NCBI GenBank assembly: GCA_029006735.1
Contig: JAQXGN010000035.1
Coordinates: 1 to 61,945 of the forward strand
DNA length: 61,945 nt
Source of the DNA: Caryophanales bacterium
GTDB lineage: Bacteria; Bacillota_I; Bacilli_A; RFN20; CAG-449
Direction of reading: 5' to 3'
Below, one piece after another: positions 57,401 through 61,945 of the stretch; the stretch's first letter is position 1, and each line of letters begins with the position of its first letter. A program made the translations under genes and the position numbers. Below the pieces are notes generated by a model. The model did not search any database, was not told the origin of the DNA, and saw only the letters and a program-made list of their open reading frames with translations.

Positions 57401-57999
57401 GCTCTTAAAAGAATTGTAACAGGCATTTTTCTAGTTCTATCAATACGAACAGATAAAATGTCTTTTGCATCAGATTCAAATTGTAACCATGTACCTCTAG
57501 TTGGGATTAAATCTCCACCATAAATGTACTTACCTGATTTGTCTCTTTCTTTCTTCATATATGCGCCTGGGGAACGAACAAGTTGTGAAACAATTGCTCT
57601 TTCAGCGCCATTAATAATGAATGTTCCAGAATCAGTCATTAATGGGAAATCACCCATGAAGACTTCGTTCTCTTTTATTTCGCCTGTGCCTTTATTAATT
57701 AATCTTAAAGTGACCTTTAATGGTGCACTATAAGTTAAATCACAAGATTTACATTCGATGAAAGTATATTTTGGTTTATCAAATCTACAACTAACGTATT
57801 CAATAATTAATTTGTCATTACGATCTGCGATTGGATAAACATCCCTAAACACTTCATCAATGCCTTCTTCTAAAAGCCATTTGAAAGACTTTGTTTGAAT
57901 TTCGACTAAATTTGGTAAAGATAATTTACCTGAAATCTTAGAAAAGTCAATTCGATTATTATGAAGGTACTTATAATCTTTTTGTAAATTTTTGCTCAT
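54442..57999 (-). CDS. rpoB: DNA-directed RNA polymerase beta subunit
   Basis: 1185 aa from ATG 57999, GGGAG 8 nt upstream; an in-frame start 13 codons earlier would cover that site. Landmarks: [40 protein letters not shown] (rifampicin region), [20 protein letters not shown], and [20 protein letters not shown]. In the rifampicin pocket the residue corresponding to E. coli His526 is Asn (codon at 56536-56538). The 5' leader of roughly 400 nt is described separately. Confidence 0.98.
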   Translation of the reverse strand: MSKNLQKDYKYLHNNRIDFSKISGKLSLPNLVEIQTKSFKWLLEEGIDEVFRDVYPIADRNDKLIIEYVSCRFDKPKYTFIECKSCDLTYSAPLKVTLRLINKGTGEIKENEVFMGDFPLMTDSGTFIINGAERAIVSQLVRSPGAYMKKERDKSGKYIYGGDLIPTRGTWLQFESDAKDILSVRIDRTRKMPVTILLRAIGILDYDMMIDLFGNTDQLLNTIEKEKESFVNAESRTSAQALLDIYARLRPGEPAPNDSAASFFRSKFFDHKHYDLGKAGRFKYNKKLGVYNRLANRVIAEPLVSCDGEVIYDAGTEMTKEIIEKLQEERFFENGAHLVELPFNNLLDNHNRVTKVLVYADEKCEKAVNIIGTDLNIDVPYVTISDMFACFSYFMNIIEGFGDTDDIDHLGNRRIRCVGELIQNQFRIGLSRMERTVKEKMSLATEGVVTPQNLTNIRPLTAAIKEFFASSQLSQFMDQVNPLAELANKRRLSALGPGGLTRDRASMEVRDVHTSHYGRICPIETPEGQNIGLINNLACYAKINEFGFIETPYRKVDKVTHKVLEETEYLSADKERNHYIAHASNRIVDGEILDDYVIARYNGENVMAPREMIDYVDASPKQILSIAAACIPFLENDDNHRALMGANMQRQALPLLKPHAPFVGTGIEYNIAHDSGAAVTASFDGVVTEMDSKHIVVKSDETGESINYVLQKFVRSNSGTCINQTPIVHVGDKVKKGDVIADGPAMDNGDLALGQNVTIAFMTWNGYNYEDAVIMSERLVKDDVYTSIHIEEYSIECRTTKLGDEEITRDIPNLSEDAKANLDAEGIIIPGSEVKEDDYLVGKITPKGLTEPTPEEKLLMAIFAEKTKDGKDTSLKVPHGGAGIVIDVKRFKRDQGAELPAGVNEVIKVYIAQKRKISEGDKMSGRHGNKGVISRILPVEDMPYLPDGTPVDIMLNPLGVPSRMNIGQILEMHLGMACKKLGLHIATPVFDGISNEEVFDLMAKAGMDPDGKTVLYDGRTGDRFDERISVGVMYMIKLVHMVDDKLHARSTGPYSLVTQQPLGGKAQNGGQRFGEMEVWALEAYGAAHILQEIITLKSDDMVGRAKSYEAIIKGNSIPKPGMPEAFRVLVKELQSLAINVKLFDNENNEIDTSKLSKENERETRKINNEVREMTSDARVVSDEEL

Positions 58000-58397
58000 T
58001 GCAAATCTCCCTTCTAAAAAATTATTTTTTTTATTCACAATACAATTAATAATCTTTGCACTATGTTATTTTTATCGTTATTTATTAAGTAAGGCGACTC
58101 CGCCCAATTAGTTGATTATCAATTTTAGTGAATAATATGATTTCCTACACACGCACCCATACGCTTAAGCGCGCGCGACAAGATAATCAAAAAATATAAA
58201 ATAAGCCCCTGGGTATCAATAAAACATCAATACGATTATCGATAAATCGACCTGATAAATTTGTTAAAATTAATCTAACAAAAGGGCCCTTTATCAGTTA
58301 AATAAAATATTAATATTAAGGATTTTACATATTAATTTATCTATAAATACTATTAAAGTATAAATAAGGTACAAAATATTCTAACCCTTAAAATTGA
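58000..58397 (-). promoter_or_regulatory. Long structured leader of rpoBC (no gene)
   Basis: The 400 nt between the rplL terminator and rpoB encode no protein I can see but hold several nested inverted repeats: CTGATAAA/TTTATCAG (58252-58259 with 58290-58297) enclosing TTTGTTA/TAACAAA; the palindrome AAAGGGCCCTTT (58281-58292), which could instead pair with AAGCCCCT at 58203-58210; TTGATTATC/GATAATCAA (58112-58120 with 58182-58190) enclosing a G-C/G-U stem of CACACGCAC with GCGCGCGCG. This suggests an RNA regulator or attenuator of RNA polymerase synthesis. No clear promoter was found. Confidence 0.6.
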
Positions 58398-58426
58398 CAA
58401 AAACCCACCCCATAAAGGGGTGAGTT
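58398..58426 (-). terminator. Terminator after rplJ-rplL
   Basis: Minus strand CACCCC - 5-nt loop - GGGGTG, extended by partial pairing, followed by GGTTTTT. Typical strong L12-operon terminator; some read-through into rpoB is expected in this arrangement. Confidence 0.85.
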
Positions 58427-58449
58427 AAATTTAAATTGTTGAACTAAAA

Positions 58450-58824
58450 TTACTTAATTTCAACTTCTGCACCAGCAGCAACAAGAGCTTTCTTGTGTTC
58501 TTCTGCTTCGACTGGAGAGATATGTTCTTTGATGTTTGATGGGCAAGCATCGACTAATTTCTTAGCATCGATTAAGCCTAAGCCTGTAATAGCTTGAACT
58601 GCTTTAATAACTGCAACTTTTGAAGCACCGAATGATTTTAAGACTAAGTTAACTTCTGTTGGTCCTTTTGGAGCTTCTTCTTCTGCAGGAGCTGCTGCTG
58701 CTGCAACTGGAGCTGCTGCTGTAACACCGAATTCTTCTTCGATAGCTTTTACTAAGTCATTTAATTCTAAAACTGTCATTTCTTTAATTGAAGCAATGAT
58801 TTCTTCATTTGTTAATTTTGCCAT
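58450..58824 (-). CDS. rplL: 50S ribosomal protein L7/L12
   Basis: Stalk protein recruiting translation GTPases, present in several copies per ribosome. 124 aa: N-terminal dimer helix ([20 protein letters not shown]), Ala-rich hinge ([20 protein letters not shown]), and C-terminal domain ([33 protein letters not shown]). Own ribosome site TAGGAGGAAAA. Confidence 0.98.
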   Translation of the reverse strand: MAKLTNEEIIASIKEMTVLELNDLVKAIEEEFGVTAAAPVAAAAAPAEEEAPKGPTEVNLVLKSFGASKVAVIKAVQAITGLGLIDAKKLVDACPSNIKEHISPVEAEEHKKALVAAGAEVEIK

Positions 58825-58859
58825 TTTAATTTTCCTCCTATATGTGAATTAATGGTTTA

Positions 58860-59345
58860 CTATTGTTTGTCTGCAACAGCTTTGACTGCACATGCGAAGC
58901 CTCTGACTGGTGCTTGTAATACAGAGAGTAACATTGATAATAATCCTTCTCTGCCTGGAAGTTTTGATAATGCGATAACATCATCTTTTCCAACAACTCT
59001 GCCATCAACAATAGCTGCTTTGATGACTAAGTTTTCATGAGTTTTTGCAAACTTTGTTGCAATTTTTGCTGCACTAATTGAATCTTTTGAATAGATAACA
59101 GCGTTTGGTCCTTCTAAATATTGTTTGATTTCAGAATAACCACAAGCATCTGCTGCTCTGTCGACTAAAGTGTTTTTATAAACACTCATTTTTGAATCTG
59201 CTTTTAATAAATTTCTCTTTAAATCCATGATTTCTGAAACTTTTAAACCACGATATTCAACGATAACTACAGAAGCTGATTCTTTTAAAATATTTGAAAC
59301 TTCGTCAACAACTGCTTTCTTTTGTTCTAAAACGTTTTGATTCAT
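58860..59345 (-). CDS. rplJ: 50S ribosomal protein L10
   Basis: Stalk base and autoregulator of its operon through the leader RNA upstream. 161 aa; VVIVEYRGLKVSEIMDLKRN, YKNTLVDRAADACGYSEIKQ, and the C-terminal helix that binds L12. AAGGAGGTG ribosome site. Confidence 0.97.
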   Translation of the reverse strand: MNQNVLEQKKAVVDEVSNILKESASVVIVEYRGLKVSEIMDLKRNLLKADSKMSVYKNTLVDRAADACGYSEIKQYLEGPNAVIYSKDSISAAKIATKFAKTHENLVIKAAIVDGRVVGKDDVIALSKLPGREGLLSMLLSVLQAPVRGFACAVKAVADKQ

Positions 59346-59388
59346 TTAATTGCACCTCCTTCTTCTTAGATTTTTGTTGTATAGGCAT

Positions 59389-59491
59389 CAATATACGGAG
59401 TTTTCCTATTGTTTAATGAAATATATTAATTCAAATAGTTACCTCGGCAACATTATTAAGCCCCTTGGCCGTTGCTGTCTATGGTATATTG
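59389..59491 (-). promoter_or_regulatory. L10 leader RNA (autoregulatory)
   Basis: The signature kink-turn region CATAGACAGCAAC ... GTTGCCGAGGTAAC is present (59441-59482 on the minus strand), with stem GCAAC/GTTGC. An 8-bp helix CAATATAC (59484-59491) / GTATATTG (59389-59396) can close the whole element. L10(L12)4 binding here is known to control rplJL expression in bacteria. Confidence 0.85.
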
Positions 59492-59510
59492 TAGCTTTCT
59501 AAATAATTAA

Positions 59511-60194
59511 TTAACGACCAATTGAGATTTTAATTGCTGGACCCATTGTTGTATGGATAACACAATTTTTAACGTATTGGCCCTTAACCGATGCTGGTTT
59601 AATTCTTAAAATAGTATCAATAACTGCATTAAGATTATCAGCAATTACGTTTGCATCAAATGATGCACGAGCGATTGAAACGTGAATGTTTCCTGTTTTA
59701 TCTGTACGGTATTCAACTTTACCAGCTTTAATTTCTTTAATAGCTTGGCCAATATTCATTGTTACTGTACCAGTTTTTGGGTTTGGCATTAATCCTTTAG
59801 GACCTAATAAACGACCCATTTTACCTAATTCAGCCATCATATCTGGAGTAGCAACGATGATGTCGAATCCGAACCAGTTTTCTCTTTGAATTTTTTCGAG
59901 CATATCTTTATCACCGACAAAATCTGCTCCTGCTTCCTTAGCTTCTTCTGTTTTTGAACGAGTAACAGCTAAGATTTTCTTTGTTTTACCGTTTCCGTGT
60001 GGGAGAACGATTGTACCTCTTAATTGTTGATCAGCGTATTTTGGATCGACATTTAAGCGGAATGAAACGTCTACAGTTGCATCAAATTTAACTGTTGATG
60101 TTTCTTTAACTAATGTACATGCTTCATCAACTGTATAAAGTTTTGTTGTATCTACTTTAGCAGCTGCTGCAGTATACTTTTTACCTCTTTTCAT
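59511..60194 (-). CDS. rplA: 50S ribosomal protein L1
   Basis: Stalk protein guiding E-site tRNA. 227 aa; [40 protein letters not shown] and [20 protein letters not shown] are diagnostic. Ends 165 nt before the rplJ start codon; the L10 leader occupies that gap. Confidence 0.98.
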   Translation of the reverse strand: MKRGKKYTAAAAKVDTTKLYTVDEACTLVKETSTVKFDATVDVSFRLNVDPKYADQQLRGTIVLPHGNGKTKKILAVTRSKTEEAKEAGADFVGDKDMLEKIQRENWFGFDIIVATPDMMAELGKMGRLLGPKGLMPNPKTGTVTMNIGQAIKEIKAGKVEYRTDKTGNIHVSIARASFDANVIADNLNAVIDTILRIKPASVKGQYVKNCVIHTTMGPAIKISIGR

Positions 60195-60240
60195 TTCTTG
60201 TTCCTCCTTGTGGTATTAGCGGGGGTTTCCCTTCCACTGA

Positions 60241-60654
60241 TTAGTCTTTAATTGCAATGCCCATGTTACGTGCTGTACCTGCAATAATTTTTTCAGCAGC
60301 TTCTACATCGTAGCAGTTTAAATCTGGCATTTTGTATTCAGCAATTTTTCTTAATTGAGCACTTGTAATTGTGCCGACAATGCTAGCTTTTGCACTAGCT
60401 GATCCTTTTTTAACTCCAGCTTCTTTTAATAATAATTCAGCAACTGGGCTTGTTTTGATGACATAATCAAATGATTTGTCTTCATAAGCTGTAATAATAA
60501 CTGGGACTGTTTGACCTTGTCTATCTGCAGTCTTTGCATTAAAGTCTGTACAGAATTTAGGCATCATAATACCAGCAGATGCTAGTTTTGGTCCTGGTTT
60601 TGCTTGTCCACCTGGGATTTCAAGTTTTACAACTTTTGCGATTTTCTTACTCAC
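60241..60654 (-). CDS. rplK: 50S ribosomal protein L11 with a shortened proline loop
   Basis: GTPase-centre protein. 137 aa from GTG 60654, set by AGGAGG 8 nt upstream (the frame runs three codons further but covers that site). Body matches L11: IPVIITxYxDKSFDYVIKT-like VPVIITAYEDKSFDYVIKTS, LRKIAEYKMPDLN, IAGTARNMGIAI. In the N-terminal domain the usual NPxPPVGPALGQ loop is replaced by the shorter KPGPKLASAG, about four residues less, a form I recall from Mycoplasma L11. Confidence 0.95.
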   Translation of the reverse strand: MSKKIAKVVKLEIPGGQAKPGPKLASAGIMMPKFCTDFNAKTADRQGQTVPVIITAYEDKSFDYVIKTSPVAELLLKEAGVKKGSASAKASIVGTITSAQLRKIAEYKMPDLNCYDVEAAEKIIAGTARNMGIAIKD

Positions 60655-60663
60655 GTGACACAC

Positions 60664-60787
60664 CTCCTATAGTTCTTTGTCCGTGCTGTGGTAAACGGGT
60701 TGATATTACTTTATAAGTAATAAATCCTTCCACTGCGCAATATTGATGGTTAATCTACTTCTACTCAAGCGATAACCATGCTGTATT
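60664..60787 (-). promoter_or_regulatory. Leader of rplK-rplA
   Basis: About 120 nt with a hairpin at the start of the transcript (ATGGTTA 60773-60779 / TAACCAT 60746-60752), a second one TATTACTT/AAGTAATA, and the sequence CAGTGGAAGG ... CCCGTTTACCACAGCACGGA, which recalls the conserved rplK leader of Bacillota. Probably an r-protein regulated leader; fold not computed. Confidence 0.55.
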
Positions 60788-60816
60788 AGTATAACTAATA
60801 TAGGATTACATTGCAA
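60788..60816 (-). promoter_or_regulatory. Promoter of rplK-rplA
   Basis: -35 TTGCAA (60811-60816), 17-nt spacer, -10 TATACT (60788-60793). Confidence 0.8.
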
Positions 60817-60884
60817 GTATTTTTTTGAAAACTTTCATAATCTATAAGATTATTTTATAGAAAAACTACAAATAATATTGTTTG

Positions 60885-61715
60885 ATGAGGATAATTTCAA
60901 ATTTAATACAACGCTTCTACGCGTTTCTTAACAATAAAAAAACAAGGCGTTTCATTGAATGGATTACTCTTTCAGGTAATCAAGGAATTGGGCCTTCTTC
61001 CTTGGCGTATTATTTAGTTATTTCTCTTGTTCCAATATCAACAATGATAGTATTAATACTATCAATATTCGATTTTTCTAACGATTATGTTGCTATTCTT
61101 TTAAAGCAAATTCCCATCATCGGAGATTTGGATTTATTGAAAATTAAGGACCAGTTATTAGATAATAATCCCTATTTTATTTCTATAATAATCTCCCTTT
61201 TTTTTACAATATTTCTCGCTAGTAAAAGCACATATTCATTTTTAAAAAATTATGAGAATAATACAGGCGAAAAAGCAAAGAAAAGCCACTATATTCAAAA
61301 AAGATTTTATAGTGTGATTTTTACTATTATTTACGAAATATTATTTGCTTTTTTTATTGTATTTTTAACCTTTTTTCAATATAAAATAGGCATAATTTTT
61401 CATATAAAAATATTAATCGAAATATGCCTATCTATATTATTTTTATTTATATTTTTTTGCTCATTATTTTCTCTTCCTTATGGAAGAAAGTTGCGTTTTA
61501 AGCAAGTATATTTAGGTGCAATTTTTTCTACAATTTCTACACTTGTTTGTTTGAGTGCCTATACGTATTATTTATCCTTTATTACACGTGCTCACGTGTA
61601 TTATGGATCTTTATCAAACTTTATTTTTTTGTTGCTTCTATTATATTATTGCGCTTATCTATCATTATTAGGCAGTCATTTAAATCATCTAAAATATCAT
61701 AAGCAAAATATATAA
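60885..61715 (+). CDS. YihY/BrkB-family inner membrane protein
   Basis: 276 residues from ATG 60885 (an in-frame TTG lies one codon earlier). Six hydrophobic segments with family motifs: PSSLAYYLVISLVPISTMIV near the start, FLASKSTYSFLKNYENNTGE, and HVYYGSLSNFIFLLLLLYYC towards the end. Often annotated ribonuclease BN/YihY, but these membrane proteins are not RNase BN and their function is unknown. No clear ribosome binding site; divergent from rplK with a 68-nt gap to its promoter. Confidence 0.88.
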   Translation: MRIISNLIQRFYAFLNNKKTRRFIEWITLSGNQGIGPSSLAYYLVISLVPISTMIVLILSIFDFSNDYVAILLKQIPIIGDLDLLKIKDQLLDNNPYFISIIISLFFTIFLASKSTYSFLKNYENNTGEKAKKSHYIQKRFYSVIFTIIYEILFAFFIVFLTFFQYKIGIIFHIKILIEICLSILFLFIFFCSLFSLPYGRKLRFKQVYLGAIFSTISTLVCLSAYTYYLSFITRAHVYYGSLSNFIFLLLLLYYCAYLSLLGSHLNHLKYHKQNI

Positions 61716-61735
61716 GTTACCTTTATTTTTGTTTT

Positions 61736-61945
61736 TTATTCAAACAATTGTTTACTTCCATCGTTATAAGAATATTCATATTTTTTGTTTCCTTCTTCAT
61801 CAACAATTTCACGAATATGAAATACTCCTACCTTACCATCTATATTGTATCTAACTTTTAATTTTGCTATATTCTCTTTTTCTTCTCTTTCTACAATATA
61901 GTATCCTTTTGAAGATCCACTACGGAATTCCAATGCATATTCTGT
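61736..61945 (-). CDS. C-terminal fragment of an unrecognised protein (runs off the right edge)
   Basis: The frame is open from the window edge to a stop at 61736, giving at least 69 residues that end RYNIDGKVGVFHIREIVDEE...YNDGSKQLFE. It looks like short beta strands with charged turns; no family recognised. The upstream part is outside the window. Confidence 0.6.
   Translation of the reverse strand, partial: TEYALEFRSGSSKGYYIVEREEKENIAKLKVRYNIDGKVGVFHIREIVDEEGNKKYEYSYNDGSKQLFE

Noticed and set aside
58000-58450. A small gene between rplL and rpoB (such as the ybxB methyltransferase of Bacillus)
   Set aside because: All frames are interrupted by frequent stops, and no domain is recognisable.

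Overview
The window is a low-GC, almost entirely housekeeping segment of a bacterial chromosome. Gene order (S10-spc-alpha ribosomal cluster; rplK-rplA / rplJ-rplL / rpoB-rpoC; secG-rnr-smpB; tsaE-tsaB-rimI-tsaD; ecfA1-ecfA2-ecfT-truA) and strong AGGAGG ribosome binding sites point to Bacillota. Several traits point towards the Mollicutes/Erysipelotrichia side: no rpmD in the spc operon, a shortened proline loop in L11, an asparagine at the RpoB rifampicin position usually held by histidine, and Opp permeases with large insertions. The code looks standard: TGA ends the PHP gene (3188), ecfA2 (5666) and tsaE (29380), the last two in ATGA start-stop overlaps, and Trp is TGG. An uncultured gut-type Bacilli lineage would fit, but no sequence comparison was run and the taxon is inference.

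Layout. 1-919: a truncated ISAs1-type transposase at the left edge. 1094-8140 (minus): vitamin ECF energising module (ecfA1, ecfA2, ecfT) with truA, a PHP phosphatase, a cardiolipin synthase, a YebC-family factor, a dCMP deaminase and a small membrane protein. 8238-22883 (minus): one long ribosomal superoperon from rpsJ to rplQ, including secY, adk, map, infA, rpmJ and rpoA, read from a promoter and structured S10 leader at 22698-22883. 23144-30627 (minus): a tRNA-modification operon (tsaE, tsaB, rimI, tsaD, a Gpi18-like glycosyltransferase, tgt, queA, queH) and a DUF402 nucleotide phosphatase. 30652-36757: a patchwork of short units, including a DUF3137-like membrane protein, a TPP riboswitch with thiT, thiN, a GerQ-like protein, a large membrane protein with C-terminal repeats, and a degenerate ApbE-like protein. 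36810-44877 (minus): an oligopeptide transporter in which OppA, OppB and OppD all depart from the textbook architecture. 44925-48470 (minus): secG, rnr, smpB and an unknown gene. 48524-49877 (plus): a THF-type riboswitch and a FolT fused to an extra N-terminal ectodomain. 49880-60816 (minus): tdk, rpoC, rpoB, rplL, rplJ, rplA, rplK, with an L10 leader and an unusually structured 400-nt rpoB leader. 60885-61945: a YihY/BrkB membrane protein and a fragment running off the right edge.

How it fits together: the cell appears to live by uptake. One EcfA1-A2-T module can serve ThiT and FolT, each under the riboswitch that senses its own vitamin product, and an elaborated Opp system imports peptides. 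The most unusual content is the Opp system (a substrate-binding protein that reads as circularly permuted, a permease with a roughly 300-residue outer insertion, an ATPase with a roughly 235-residue coiled-coil insertion), followed by the FolT ectodomain fusion, the rpoB leader, and a repeat-tailed membrane protein of unknown function.
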